DNA from: Hyphomicrobiaceae bacterium | Lineage (GTDB): Bacteria; Pseudomonadota; Alphaproteobacteria; Rhizobiales; Xanthobacteraceae | Assembly (NCBI GenBank): GCA_021324465.1 | Contig: JAJPJB010000028.1 | Location: forward strand, 1 to 62,613 | Direction: 5' to 3' | DNA length: 62,613 nucleotides | Shown here: positions 8,522-18,621 of the stretch, one piece after another | How positions within the stretch are numbered: the first letter of the stretch is position 1 | Layout of the letters: each line of letters opens with the position of its first letter | Notes under the pieces: generated by a model | Seen by the model: the letters and a program-made list of their open reading frames with translations, nothing else | What the model was told of the DNA's origin: nothing | Database searches by the model: none | Translations under genes and position numbers: made by a program

Positions 8522-8830
8522 TTGCAATCGGCGCAAATACGGGTAATCGGCTATGCCGAGGTCGGGGACATATTCTTGGCTGGGAAAAATCTCGCGAGCG
8601 CAGTTTCGGCATACGGCGCAAGCGTCAGAGCAAAGCTGGCGAATCCGGCCATTTCGGGGGCACCGGAAGATCAGCTCCGCGGCCCGCTGGAAGTTCTCAT
8701 TCGCGACTTGGCCGAAGTCGGCGGTTTGCCAGCCGATGCAATCCAACTGGTCGGCGAAACGACGCTGTCAGAACTCAAGACCCGCCCGGATTTCGCGGTT
8801 AGCTGCGGGGATATTTCGGTAGGGCACTCG
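8522..8830 (+). pseudogene. Remnant of a restriction-modification enzyme N-terminus (type ISP/IIG-like)
   Basis: The first about 100 codons (from a TTG at 8522) read like the N-terminal domain of large single-chain restriction-modification enzymes: ASVRAKLANPAISGAPEDQL, PLEVLIRDLAEVGGLPADAI, TTLSELKTRPDFAVS. In intact relatives this is followed by a conserved nuclease core (VKAPG-type motif) and methylase domain. Here the similarity stops around 8810-8830 and the frame continues into unrelated sequence that overlaps the next gene. It is therefore a truncated relic. The family assignment is from memory of the motif pattern, not a search. Confidence 0.6.
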
Positions 8831-8889
8831 CGCGCTGCGGCTTCATCGCGCATGATTCGCGCGATTCGCAATTGGGAGCCGCGCGCACC

Positions 8890-9174
8890 ATGGCCTCACC
8901 GCGTCAGGGCGATCTCTTTGGCAACGAAGGCAAGGACCGATCCGACGAAGACTTTGAAACGCCGGAATACCACGCCGATCCGGAGAAAGTTCGCGAGGAA
9001 CTGCATCGCATTCTCAGCGAGGCCCGGGCGGCACGGAAGATGCCGTGGGACCCCGACCGATTGTCGCTGTACCGCACCATCTTTCCGCAAATGACCAACT
9101 GGCTGCCGGAAGAAGAAGCCGCGCAATTGCGGTTCGATTTCGAGAATGAATTGGCGCGGCTCAAGGCGGCGTGA
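8890..9174 (+). CDS. Small conserved hypothetical protein, acidic
   Basis: 94 residues from the ATG at 8890 (MASPRQGDLFGNEGK). The sequence is charged and probably helical, with the C-terminal block WDPDRLSLYRTIFPQMTNWL followed by an acidic helix ENELARLKA. No transmembrane segment or signal. I believe it belongs to a family of small uncharacterised proteins in Rhizobiales but cannot assign a function. It sits directly after the restriction-enzyme relic. An upstream ATG at 8872 is possible. Confidence 0.6.
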   Translation: MASPRQGDLFGNEGKDRSDEDFETPEYHADPEKVREELHRILSEARAARKMPWDPDRLSLYRTIFPQMTNWLPEEEAAQLRFDFENELARLKAA

Positions 9175-9241
9175 TTTTTTTCGCGGATTGGCTTCGCTCC
9201 ACCCGGGCTGCGGATTGCCAAGAACTGCGAAGGATTGCGGC

Positions 9242-9445
9242 TCAGACGCGTCGCTGCGCGAGATTCTGCATCGGCGGGCGCGCCGCGGCGCCGGCCGGTT
9301 GCGCCTTGGGATAGAGATGGCCGTATTTGGCATGCCACTTAGGGCCGGGGCCGCGCATATAGTGCCGCTCGGGGCGATAGACGCCGCCGGCTTCGCCGGA
9401 AGCCTGCCACAGCTCGCGAAGGGTTCTTGTGAAATCGCGCCACAT
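9242..9445 (-). CDS. Small hypothetical protein
   Basis: 67 residues from the ATG at 9445, preceded by GGGAGCGTATC as a plausible ribosome-binding site; a longer start at 9523 is possible. The sequence has an aromatic and basic middle (YRPERHYMRGPGPKWHAKYG) suggestive of a real, possibly nucleic-acid-associated small protein. No homology recognised. Confidence 0.45.
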   Translation of the reverse strand: MWRDFTRTLRELWQASGEAGGVYRPERHYMRGPGPKWHAKYGHLYPKAQPAGAAARPPMQNLAQRRV

Positions 9446-9691
9446 GATACGCTCCCGTACTCTTGTCTCGTGCGACGCGGCGCGGTCGGCCGCTTTTGCC
9501 TCACGCCGGCGTTCTTTTTGCACTGGCCATTCCGAGCGGCCGCCAGCTGCAATTTTTCAAACGCCAGTTTGACATCTATTGTCGGGCAGAAATCATTAAA
9601 ATTTGGTGCGATTCTGGCGGTCTGCCGACGCCGCTTTGATTTGGATCACGAAAGCTTTGCCGTTGGCTGAATAAACGGTAATGAAGCGCGC

Positions 9692-11107
9692 TTAACGCGG
9701 CGTGACGATCAGCGGCATGCCGCCCTGCGGCCGCAGCGTCAGCCGCGCCACCGGCTTCGGCCGATGTCCCGGAACCGCCTCGAAACGAAACGCCCGGATC
9801 AGGCTTGCCAGGATGACAGTCGCCTCAAGCATGGCGAAGCTTGCGCCGATGCAGATGCGCGGCCCGCCGCCGAACGGCAGGTAGGCATAACGCGAATAGG
9901 TCTTGGCGCGCTCCGGCGCGAAACGGTCGGGGTCGAAGGCGTTCGGAGCCGGCCACAGCTTGTCGTTCCGGTGCAGCGCGTAGATCGGAATATGCACGCG
10001 GGCGCCGACGCCGATCTGAATGTCGCCGAGCGTCATCGGCACCTTGGCCAGCCGCGAGATCGCGGCCGCCGGCGGGAAGAGCCGCATCGCCTCCTGGATA
10101 ACCTGCCGGCAAAAAGACAGGCCTTCGATCTGCGTTGCGCCGATGGCGCCTGCGCCGGCGACAGCGGCGACCTCGTCGTGCACGCGCTGTTGCGTCGCCC
10201 GGTCCTTGGCCAGGAGCCACAATGTCCAGGTCAGCGCCACCGATGTCGTCTCGTGCCCGGCGGTGATGAAAGTGACGAGATTTTTCATCACCTCGTCGTC
10301 GGTCATGGTCCGGCCGCTCTCCGGATCACGCGCGGCAAGAAGAAGATCGAGCAGGTCGCCTTGCGCCGACGTGACGCCGCGCCGCGCCTCGACCAAGCGG
10401 CTGATGTCCTGCTGCAGGAACAGCCGTGCGCGTACGGCACGGCGGCGGCCGGGATAGGGCATCCAGGCCGGCAGCGCGAAGACGGTATAGACAAGGTGCC
10501 ACGGAATGGTCGCAAAGCTGATCGCCAGCGCCCGGCTGTAAGCGTCGGCATCCAGGCTCGCCGTGCCGCCCAGCATCGCCTCGACGATGATGTCGAAAGT
10601 GGTGCGGGTCATGGCGGCGGCCGCGTCGACCGGCGCCTTGCCTGCCGCACGCCAGCGCTCGACCTGACGCCCGGCCGCGGCGGCAAACAGCGGCACGAAC
10701 GACAACAGCGCGTCATGCCGGAACATCGCCGCGACCGCGCGGCGCTGCCAGCGCCACTCGGCGCCCTCGGCGAGGAACAGGGAATTGTCGCCGATCATCG
10801 GCGCAAAGGCGCGCCGCGTCGCGGCATCGCGGCCGAACGCGTCGGCCTTCTCGACCAGGATCTCGCCGATCAGGGCGGGGTCGCAAACCAACAGCACATC
10901 GGAGGCGCGCCGTTGAATGCGCACTACACCGCCCTCATAGGCGGCGCGCGGAATGGTTTCGATGTAGTTGCGCCACAAGGTCGGCAGCCAGCGCAGCCCG
11001 AGCGGCTTTGCGGGCGGTTCGAAGGGAATGAGGTCGGGATCGGCGTACACGGCGATTGACCAACTCAGCAAGCGCTTAACAACAAAGAACTCCGCCACGG
11101 CCGGCAT
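9692..11107 (-). CDS. Cytochrome P450
   Basis: 471-residue haem monooxygenase. Clear P450 landmarks: I-helix oxygen-binding motif FITAGHETTSVALTW, K-helix ExxR in IQEAMRLFPP, and the haem-ligand loop LPFGGGPRICIGASFA, whose Cys binds the iron. No N-terminal membrane anchor, so it should be soluble and need external ferredoxin or flavodoxin partners, none of which are adjacent. The N-terminus (ADPDLIPFEPPAKPLGLRWL) resembles bacterial P450s acting on fatty acids or terpenoids; the substrate is not deducible. It is divergent from ettA. Confidence 0.93.
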   Translation of the reverse strand: MPAVAEFFVVKRLLSWSIAVYADPDLIPFEPPAKPLGLRWLPTLWRNYIETIPRAAYEGGVVRIQRRASDVLLVCDPALIGEILVEKADAFGRDAATRRAFAPMIGDNSLFLAEGAEWRWQRRAVAAMFRHDALLSFVPLFAAAAGRQVERWRAAGKAPVDAAAAMTRTTFDIIVEAMLGGTASLDADAYSRALAISFATIPWHLVYTVFALPAWMPYPGRRRAVRARLFLQQDISRLVEARRGVTSAQGDLLDLLLAARDPESGRTMTDDEVMKNLVTFITAGHETTSVALTWTLWLLAKDRATQQRVHDEVAAVAGAGAIGATQIEGLSFCRQVIQEAMRLFPPAAAISRLAKVPMTLGDIQIGVGARVHIPIYALHRNDKLWPAPNAFDPDRFAPERAKTYSRYAYLPFGGGPRICIGASFAMLEATVILASLIRAFRFEAVPGHRPKPVARLTLRPQGGMPLIVTPR

Positions 11108-11257
11108 CGGATGTGCTGAGCCAATGTCAATCCCTTCTCGTGACCAGTGGCGCCCGCTTGCTCTTTACCTAGGCAGTCGTTACATCAGCGGCAACTTCCA
11201 CACATCGGCGCATTGCGCACAAGGAGCGAGGGCAGGGCGCTTGGCCCCAAACACAGC

Positions 11258-12910
<1,653 letters not shown>

Positions 12911-13009
12911 CGCCTTGCTTGCTCATTCCGGCTTGCCGCCGACGGGTCGCGCGCGGCGCGCTGGCCGACGACCGGCTGCGCGGCAGGTCGGAAAATCCAT
13001 GCTCGCTGT

Positions 13010-13100
13010 GCCGGGATTGTCGATTGCGGGCTCGCGCCGGAGCTTGCCGTCGGGCCGGCTCCTTCGGCCCAAACCCGCCGGGCGCACCGGGCAATGACGT
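13010..13100. repeat. REP-like palindromic element downstream of ettA
   Basis: It carries the same scaffold as the elements at 7876 and 13433: AGCTTGCCGTCGGGCC, a hairpin (GGGCCG...CGGCCC with loop GCTCCTT), then ACCCG and GGGCAATGACG. It lies between convergent genes and may also act as a terminator. Confidence 0.55.
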
Positions 13101-13104
13101 CATT

Positions 13105-13518
13105 TCACGGCTCCGCGTTCGTCCCGCACAGCGGCGGCACCGGCTTGGACTGGCCCGGCGTGATGCCGCCGAGATGGTGTTTGACATTTTCATATTGCGC
13201 ATCGCCGGGCGCATAGACGAGCCGATATTCGGTGTAGCGCTGCGGCCACAGCGCATGGACGCGAAGCGTGATGATGCCGTCGGCGGTCATCGTCGCGGTG
13301 CCGACGCGGTCGACGGCTTCGCAGGGGATCGGCAGGTTGATGCCGGTGGCCGCTGCAGCGCCGCCGGCACAAATCATCGCCGACATTGCGAGGAGCGAAG
13401 CGACGAAGCAGTTCCGAGCGGCGCTGCCTGACTGGATTGCTTCGCTGAGCTTGTCATCGGGCCGCGCTGCGCGCGGACCCGTTGGCTGGCAATGACGATG
13501 GACTTGCTTGGCAGCCAT
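13105..13518 (-). CDS. Small exported protein, tandem paralogue B (N-terminus overlaps repeats)
   Basis: The mature part (INLPIPCEAVDRVGTATM... to PGQSKPVPPLCG) is clearly homologous to the neighbouring protein at 13555-13866: both share GTAxMxADGxITL, an LWP motif, YAPxDxQY, HHLGGI/DHLGGI and PGxSKPxPPxC, with one N-terminal and one C-terminal Cys. An ATG at 13518 lies beyond two palindromic repeats; an ATG at 13386 would leave a short, uncharged signal sequence (MSAMICAGGAAAATG). The best signal-peptide-like stretch (RNCFVASLLAMSAMICAGGA) is partly encoded by repeat DNA. Start uncertain; function unknown, probably periplasmic. Confidence 0.55.
   Translation of the reverse strand: MAAKQVHRHCQPTGPRAARPDDKLSEAIQSGSAARNCFVASLLAMSAMICAGGAAAATGINLPIPCEAVDRVGTATMTADGIITLRVHALWPQRYTEYRLVYAPGDAQYENVKHHLGGITPGQSKPVPPLCGTNAEP
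13379..13412. repeat. REP-like element (CATTGCGAGGAGCGAAGCGA type)
   Basis: CATTGCGAGGAGCGAAGCGA followed by CGAAGCA is a widespread dispersed repeat in Bradyrhizobium-type genomes. Here it overlaps the predicted N-terminal coding region of the small exported protein. Confidence 0.65.
13433..13497. repeat. REP-like palindromic element with GCGC hairpin core
   Basis: ACTGGATTGCTTCG...TTGTCATCGGGCC, hairpin core GCGC-TGC-GCGC, then GGACCCG and GGCAATGACG. Flanks match the element at 7876 while the hairpin differs. It sits between the two tandem paralogues. Confidence 0.7.
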
Positions 13519-13554
13519 GCTCCGCCTGAGGCTTTGCTTCGCCGGGCGCAGCCT

Positions 13555-13866
13555 TCAAGGCCTGCACCACGGCGGGATCGGCTTCGATTCGCCCGGCTTG
13601 ATGCCGCCGAGATGGTCTTTGATCTCTGCATATTGCGGATCGTCCGGCGCATAGGACAGATCGGTGTCGGCTGAAGGATCCGGCCACAGCGACCGAAGAT
13701 GCAGCGTGATGGTCCCGTCGGCCGCCATTTGCGCCGTGCCGATGCTTTCGATGGTCGCGCAGGTGACCGGCGGCAGGTCTCTCTTGAATTGCGCCGCAGC
13801 AGGCGAGATACAGCCGAAAGCGATGAGAACGGCCGCGGCTGTACTTTGGCGGGACACGGACGACAA
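13555..13866 (-). CDS. Small exported protein, tandem paralogue A
   Basis: 103 residues: a Sec-type signal peptide (MSSVSRQSTAAAVLIAFGCI then SPAAAQ, cleavage near residue 26) and an about 77-residue mature domain with two Cys that could form a disulfide. It is similar along its mature length to the protein encoded just downstream, with the shared block YAPDDPQYAEIKDHLGG. The intact signal peptide here shows what the downstream copy probably once had. No known domain recognised; periplasmic location inferred. Confidence 0.7.
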   Translation of the reverse strand: MSSVSRQSTAAAVLIAFGCISPAAAQFKRDLPPVTCATIESIGTAQMAADGTITLHLRSLWPDPSADTDLSYAPDDPQYAEIKDHLGGIKPGESKPIPPWCRP

Positions 13867-13899
13867 CTCCTGCTAGCTAGTAGCCCGGACTGAGCGGTG

Positions 13900-13985
13900 C
13901 GAAATCAGGGGGGAGCGGCCTTCGCTTCCATGCCCGCCCTGGGTCTCGCTCCGCCCAACCCAGCCTGCAGATGTGCAGCATAGCC
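13900..13985. repeat. Probable dispersed repeat fragment (WVGRSETQ-type)
   Basis: On the minus strand this stretch reads GGTTGGGCGGAGCGAGACCC, translating as WVGRSETQ. I recall similar sequence scattered through intergenic regions of Bradyrhizobium relatives. It is not part of a gene I can support. Confidence 0.35.
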
Positions 13986-14047
13986 CGAATCGAACCGGAA
14001 AGTCCGGTGCGGCGCATCGCCTGTGAAGCCGATCAAGAGAGCATGCC

Positions 14048-14818
14048 ATGGAAGACTGGAGTGCCCGCCAATATCTCAAATTCGAGGACGAACGTACGCG
14101 GCCGCCGCGCGATCTGCTCGCGCAGGTGCCGCTGCAGCGGCCGCAGCTTGTGGTCGACCTCGGCTGCGGGCCGGGCAATTCCACCGAGCTTCTGGCCGAG
14201 CGTTATCCGGACTCGCAAGTAATCGGGCTCGATTCCTCGCCCGACATGCTGCGCAAGGCGCGCGAGCGGCTGCCCAACTGCACGTTCATTGAAGCCGACA
14301 TCGCGACCTGGAAACCCGACCCGCGCGCCGACCTGATATTCGGCAATGCGGTGATGCAGTGGCTGCCCGACCATCCAGCGATCATGCGGCGGCTGCTTGA
14401 AAGCATGCCGGCGGGCGGTGTGCTGGCGATCCAGATGCCGGACAATACGCGGGAGCCGGCGCTGCGCTTCCAACGCGAGGTTGGCGCGAGCGGCCCATGG
14501 AAGGATCATCCCGAGGTGCAAGCGGCGGCGCGCGACGACCTGCCCGCGCCTGAGGAATATTACGATCTCCTGAAACCGCGCTGCACCCATATCGACATCT
14601 GGCACACGGTCTATAATCATGTGATGCCTTCGCCGCAGGCGATCACCGAATGGTTCAAGGGCTCCTCGCTGCAGCCGTTTCTTTCGCCGCTCGACGCCGC
14701 CTCACGCGAAAAATTTCTCGCCGCCTACACGGATAGGATCATCGGCGCCTACAAGCCGCGCCACGATGGCAAGGTGCTGCTGCGCTTTCCTCGGCTGTTT
14801 ATTCTGGCGGTGCGGTAA
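14048..14818 (+). CDS. tam: Trans-aconitate 2-methyltransferase
   Basis: 256-residue SAM-dependent methyltransferase. Tam methylates trans-aconitate, a spontaneous by-product of the TCA cycle that inhibits aconitase. The N-terminus DWSARQYLKFEDERTRPPRD is characteristic of the Tam family, and the SAM-binding motif I is VVDLGCGPGNSTELL, followed by the acidic GLDSSPDML strand and IEADIATW. Length agrees with E. coli Tam (252). Cytoplasmic. The stop is 46 bases before the lytic transglycosylase start on the same strand. Confidence 0.9.
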   Translation: MEDWSARQYLKFEDERTRPPRDLLAQVPLQRPQLVVDLGCGPGNSTELLAERYPDSQVIGLDSSPDMLRKARERLPNCTFIEADIATWKPDPRADLIFGNAVMQWLPDHPAIMRRLLESMPAGGVLAIQMPDNTREPALRFQREVGASGPWKDHPEVQAAARDDLPAPEEYYDLLKPRCTHIDIWHTVYNHVMPSPQAITEWFKGSSLQPFLSPLDAASREKFLAAYTDRIIGAYKPRHDGKVLLRFPRLFILAVR

Positions 14819-14864
14819 CGTACGATCGCGATGTTCGGCACGCGCGATTGCGCGGGATGAGGGG

Positions 14865-16130
14865 ATGAGCATGCGCTCGGTCGCCGGATGGATTTTCCCG
14901 GGGTGGATTTTGCGCTTGACCGCTCTCATTCTGTTTGCGGCGCCGGCCGCCGCCGGCGATCCCGCTTTCTCGATCTGGTTGCAATCACTGTGGCCGCAGG
15001 CGCAAGCGCTTGGCGTCTCGCGCGCCGTGTTCGACGACGCAACACGCGGCCTCGAGCCCGATCTTTCGCTGCCCGATCTTTCGCTGCCCGGTCGCCCGGA
15101 ACGGCCGCAGGCGGGCCAGCCCGAATTCGTGCAGACGCCGGCCGACTACATCAAGCAGCCGCTGATCGAGCGCCTTGCCGCCCAAGGGCGCAGGCTCGAT
15201 GATCAGTATCGCCAACCGCTCGCCGCGATCGAAGAGAAGTTCGGCGTGCCATCCACCATTCTGCTGGCGATCTTCGGCCGCGAGACCGATTACGGCCATT
15301 CCGTCGACAAGCGCAACGCTATCCGCGTGCTGGCGACGCAGGCCTATTTTGGCAAGCGCAAGGAGCAATTCCGCAACGAGCTTCTGCTGGCGCTGAAAAT
15401 CCTTCAGGACGGGCACATCAAGCTCGCCGATATGCGCAGCTCCTGGGCCGGCGCCATGGGCCTCACGCAGTTTCTGCCGTCCGATTATCTGAAATATGCG
15501 GTGGATTTCGACGGCGACGGCAAAGCCGATATCTGGAATTCGGTGCCGGATGCACTCGCCTCCGCCGCCAAGCAGCTCATCGACAAGGGCTGGCAACCCG
15601 GCTTGCACTGGGCCTATGAGGTGCATCCGCCGGCCGATGTCGATTGCACCATTGGCGTGCCGCAAAACACGCTGCCGCTCGGCGAATGGCTCAAGCGCGG
15701 CTATGTGCCGGCTTACGGCCGCAAGGTCGCCGCCGGCGAACTCATGCAGCCGGCCTCGCTGCTGCAGCCGGCCGGGCTCTACGGGCCGTCGTTCCTCGCC
15801 ACCAAGAATTATTTCGCCATCAAGGAATACAATTACTCGGATCTGTACGTCCTGTTCGTCGGCCATTTGAGCGATCGCATCGGCGATCCGCGGCCGCAGA
15901 CAGCATCCTTCGAGACGCCGTGGGGCAAGGTCGCGCAATTGCCGACCGCCGATCTCGACCGCATGCAGCAGATCCTCACCGCGCGCGGTTATTACCATGA
16001 CAAGATCGACGGCAAGGCCGGCATGCTCACGCGCGCCGCCCTCGGCGAGTATCAGAAGCGCAACGGCCTAAGGGTCGACTGCTGGCCGAGCGCGGCGGTG
16101 CTGCAGCAGATGGAAGCGGGCGGGCGCTAG
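14865..16130 (+). CDS. Lytic murein transglycosylase (MltB-type, SLT_2) with peptidoglycan-binding domain
   Basis: 421 residues. An N-terminal signal peptide (MSMRSVAGWIFPGWILRLTA...APAAAG) exports it. The catalytic domain has the MltB-type motif ILLAIFGRETDYG with the catalytic Glu, plus SSWAGAMGLTQFLPSDYLKY and the metal-like loop VDFDGDGKADIW. The C-terminus (about 345-415) is a PG_binding_1 domain (DLDRMQQILTARGYYHDKID). It cleaves peptidoglycan glycan strands to 1,6-anhydromuropeptides. The ATG at 14865 follows GGGATGAGGGG; another ATG lies 6 bases on. A 15-base exact tandem duplication (15060-15089) gives DLSLPDLSLP. Confidence 0.9.
   Translation: MSMRSVAGWIFPGWILRLTALILFAAPAAAGDPAFSIWLQSLWPQAQALGVSRAVFDDATRGLEPDLSLPDLSLPGRPERPQAGQPEFVQTPADYIKQPLIERLAAQGRRLDDQYRQPLAAIEEKFGVPSTILLAIFGRETDYGHSVDKRNAIRVLATQAYFGKRKEQFRNELLLALKILQDGHIKLADMRSSWAGAMGLTQFLPSDYLKYAVDFDGDGKADIWNSVPDALASAAKQLIDKGWQPGLHWAYEVHPPADVDCTIGVPQNTLPLGEWLKRGYVPAYGRKVAAGELMQPASLLQPAGLYGPSFLATKNYFAIKEYNYSDLYVLFVGHLSDRIGDPRPQTASFETPWGKVAQLPTADLDRMQQILTARGYYHDKIDGKAGMLTRAALGEYQKRNGLRVDCWPSAAVLQQMEAGGR
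15060..15089 (+). repeat. 15-bp exact tandem duplication inside the transglycosylase gene
   Basis: GATCTTTCGCTGCCC occurs twice in a row, in frame, adding a DLSLP pentapeptide to the pro-segment just after the signal peptide. It looks like a recent slippage event. Confidence 0.9.
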
Positions 16131-16297
16131 CAGAAACCGCGCCAGGTGGATACCGTGCAGCAAAGTCGCTTCGGCAAAATCGCCGCATGCGGCGGCGCAA
16201 TTCGGCCGTGACCCACCATTTCCTTCTCACCGTCGCATGACGGTCACAGCGCTTGATCTGAGGCTGGCCGACGCGCAGGCCGTCGCCGCGATGCTGT

Positions 16298-17893
16298 TCA
16301 TGACACGTCGGCTGCTGCCGCAGTTTCGGCGGGCACTGCGGACTGCGTCGACGCCAGCGATTGCGGCAAGCGGATGGTGAAGCGTGAGCCCTCGCCTTCC
16401 TTGCTCGACACTTCGATGCGGCCGCGGTGCAGCTCGACGGCCATCTTGACCAGATAGAGCCCGACGCCGGTGCCGATGATTCCCGACACATTGCTGCCGC
16501 GGTGATAGCGCTCAAACAGATGGTCGAGATCGCTCTCCGGGATGCCGATGCCGCGATCGGAGATCGAGACCGCAATCTCGCCGGCCAGGCTTTGCGCGTC
16601 GACTTCGATCGGCCCGCCGGCGGGCGAATATTTGATCGCGTTGGACAGAAGATTGCTGACCGCCTGAAACAGAAGCTTGGCGTCGCCCACCATCGGCATC
16701 GGTGCGGCGCCAAACCGCTCGACGATCTGAGAGCCCGGCACCATCTCGCGGTGTAACTGGCAGACCTCCTGCAGCAGCGGGGTCATGTCCATTTCGGCGC
16801 AATGCAGATAGAGTCCCGCACCGCCATCGATCAGCCGCGACGAATTGAGAAGGTTGTCGATCAGATGCGTCATGCGCAGCACGGCGCTGCGGATCTTGCC
16901 GGCACGCTCGCCGATTTCGAGCGCCGCGACGGTATCCTTGATCTTGTCGAGACGGCGGGCATGGGCGTCGATGATGGTCAACGGCGTGCGAAATTCGTGC
17001 GAGGCCATGGCGACGAAATTGCGCTGCAGCAAGGCCAGGCGCTGCTCATCCGCCAATCGCTCTTCCAGCAAGGCAGCCTGCCGCGCCAGCATCTGCTGGC
17101 TGCGAGTCAATTCAAGCGCGTTGTTGCGAAACACCACCGTGGCCTGGGCCATCTCGCCGATCTCGTCGTGCCGATTGGTTTCGGGAATTTCCGTTGCGGT
17201 GTCATTGGCGGCAAGCCGGCGCATGCGGTCGGCAAGACGCCGCAGCGGCGCGGAAATCGAACGGCTGATCTGAATGAGCGCGGCGACGACCAGCAAGGCG
17301 GCGATGACGATGGCGAGAAGAATGAGCCAAAACGCGTGGAGATAGGCCGAAGCCAGGCTATTGCTGGCCGCCTCTGCGCTGGCAACCGCCTGATCGGTAA
17401 GGCGGCCGAGCGTGTCGCTCGCGGCATCATAGGCCGCGCGCGAGGAGCTGTCGTAGATCACGCGCGCATCTTCCTTGCGGTTGCTGCGCGATAGCGCCAG
17501 CATCTGGTTGACGATGCTGCGATAGTCGGCCCAGCGCGCCTTGAACTGATCGTAGAGCTCGGTCTCCGCGGCATCGTGCGGGATCGCCTCGAATTCGCGC
17601 TCCGAGGCCGCAATGGTCCGATCGAGCTCCGCCATCTGTTGTTCCGCCTCTGCGGCTCCACGAGGATCGGACGACAATAATTCGCTGCCCTCGAAGGCGC
17701 GGAAATCCGAGGTGTAATTGTTGAGGTCGCCGAGCGCGCGCGTCGTCGGCAACCATATCTTGGTGATATCGCTCGACAGCAGATTGAAGCTCGACAGCCG
17801 CCACATGCTGAACGCGCCGAGAATGACAACCAGCGCAAAGAACAGCAAAAACACCGCAGCGAGGCGCAAGCGGACCGATCGCGGCTTCCACAT
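16298..17893 (-). CDS. Membrane sensor histidine kinase (four-helix-bundle sensor, HAMP)
   Basis: 531 residues from the ATG at 17893 (MWKPRSVRLRLAAVFLLFFA). Order: membrane helix (about 10-30), periplasmic helical sensor of the 4HB/MCP type (about 35-185), second membrane helix (about 190-215), HAMP, coiled linker, HisKA with phospho-acceptor His in AMASHEFRTPLTII, and HATPase_c with N-box NLLSNAIKYSP, G1 DRGIGIP and G2 GTGVGLYLV. The frame is open far upstream but that part overlaps the divergent regulator gene and is not real. It surely pairs with the divergent response regulator. The signal is unknown. Confidence 0.92.
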   Translation of the reverse strand: MWKPRSVRLRLAAVFLLFFALVVILGAFSMWRLSSFNLLSSDITKIWLPTTRALGDLNNYTSDFRAFEGSELLSSDPRGAAEAEQQMAELDRTIAASEREFEAIPHDAAETELYDQFKARWADYRSIVNQMLALSRSNRKEDARVIYDSSSRAAYDAASDTLGRLTDQAVASAEAASNSLASAYLHAFWLILLAIVIAALLVVAALIQISRSISAPLRRLADRMRRLAANDTATEIPETNRHDEIGEMAQATVVFRNNALELTRSQQMLARQAALLEERLADEQRLALLQRNFVAMASHEFRTPLTIIDAHARRLDKIKDTVAALEIGERAGKIRSAVLRMTHLIDNLLNSSRLIDGGAGLYLHCAEMDMTPLLQEVCQLHREMVPGSQIVERFGAAPMPMVGDAKLLFQAVSNLLSNAIKYSPAGGPIEVDAQSLAGEIAVSISDRGIGIPESDLDHLFERYHRGSNVSGIIGTGVGLYLVKMAVELHRGRIEVSSKEGEGSRFTIRLPQSLASTQSAVPAETAAAADVS

Positions 17894-18004
17894 GATGACT
17901 AACCATATCGTAAAGGCGCAAAGCGGGGAAACGGGATTGCGCCAACTTGCGGCCCGGTGCAGCTTACGAAGCATGAACGCCATTAACGGAGATGCCGGAA
18001 GCTG

Positions 18005-18610
18005 ATGGTGGAAACGCGCAAGAAAATTCTGTGCATCGAGGACGACCGGGAGACCGCGGCGCTGATCGCCGAGGAACTCGTCGACCGCGGCTATGACGTG
18101 GCGGTTGCGCACGACGGCCGCGAAGGCTTGGCCGCGATCTTGAAGATCATGCCGGACCTCGTGCTCTCCGACATCAGCATGCCGGTCATGTCGGGCTTCG
18201 AATTGCTGGACCGTCTGGTCGCGCTCGCGCCGCGCTTTTCCAGAATGCCGTTTGTCTTCTTGACGGCGCTGACCGACCGCGACAGCGAGCTGAAAGGCCG
18301 TCAGCTTGGCGCCGACGACTATGTCACAAAACCGATCGATTTCGAGCTCCTTGCCGCCATCGTCGCGGCGCGGCTGAACGGGGTGGCGCGAACCGGGCTG
18401 TGGTCGACCCGGGTCGAGCTCAACGAGCGCGAGGTCGAGGTCCTGACCTGGATAGCGCGCGGCAAGACGTCCGCCGAGATCGCGCAAATTCTCGGGCTGA
18501 CCAAGCGCACAGTGGATTTCCACACCGACAATGCGCGGACGAAGCTCGGCGCGGCAACACGCACCGAAGCCGCGATCAAGGCCGCGACCGGCCGGCTGAT
18601 CGAGCCGTGA
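18005..18610 (+). CDS. Two-component response regulator, LuxR/NarL-type output
   Basis: 201 residues. Receiver domain (about 7-125) with acidic pair in LCIEDDRE, phospho-acceptor Asp in LVLSDISMPVMSG, Thr in FVFLTAL and Lys in DDYVTKPI. The C-terminal LuxR helix-turn-helix (about 138-200) has LNEREVEVLTWIARGKTSAE and KRTVDFHTDNARTKLG. DNA-binding regulator, divergent from the kinase with 111 bases between start codons, an arrangement that suggests joint autoregulation. Confidence 0.93.
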   Translation: MVETRKKILCIEDDRETAALIAEELVDRGYDVAVAHDGREGLAAILKIMPDLVLSDISMPVMSGFELLDRLVALAPRFSRMPFVFLTALTDRDSELKGRQLGADDYVTKPIDFELLAAIVAARLNGVARTGLWSTRVELNEREVEVLTWIARGKTSAEIAQILGLTKRTVDFHTDNARTKLGAATRTEAAIKAATGRLIEP

Positions 18611-18621
18611 ATGATCGGATC

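Noticed and set aside
9764-11059. Long plus-strand frame opposite the cytochrome P450 gene
   Set aside because: The P450 motifs are on the minus strand; the opposite frame is open only because of high GC and is Arg/Ala-rich without motifs. The same applies to frames opposite ettA, the RND pump, metH and the amidohydrolase.
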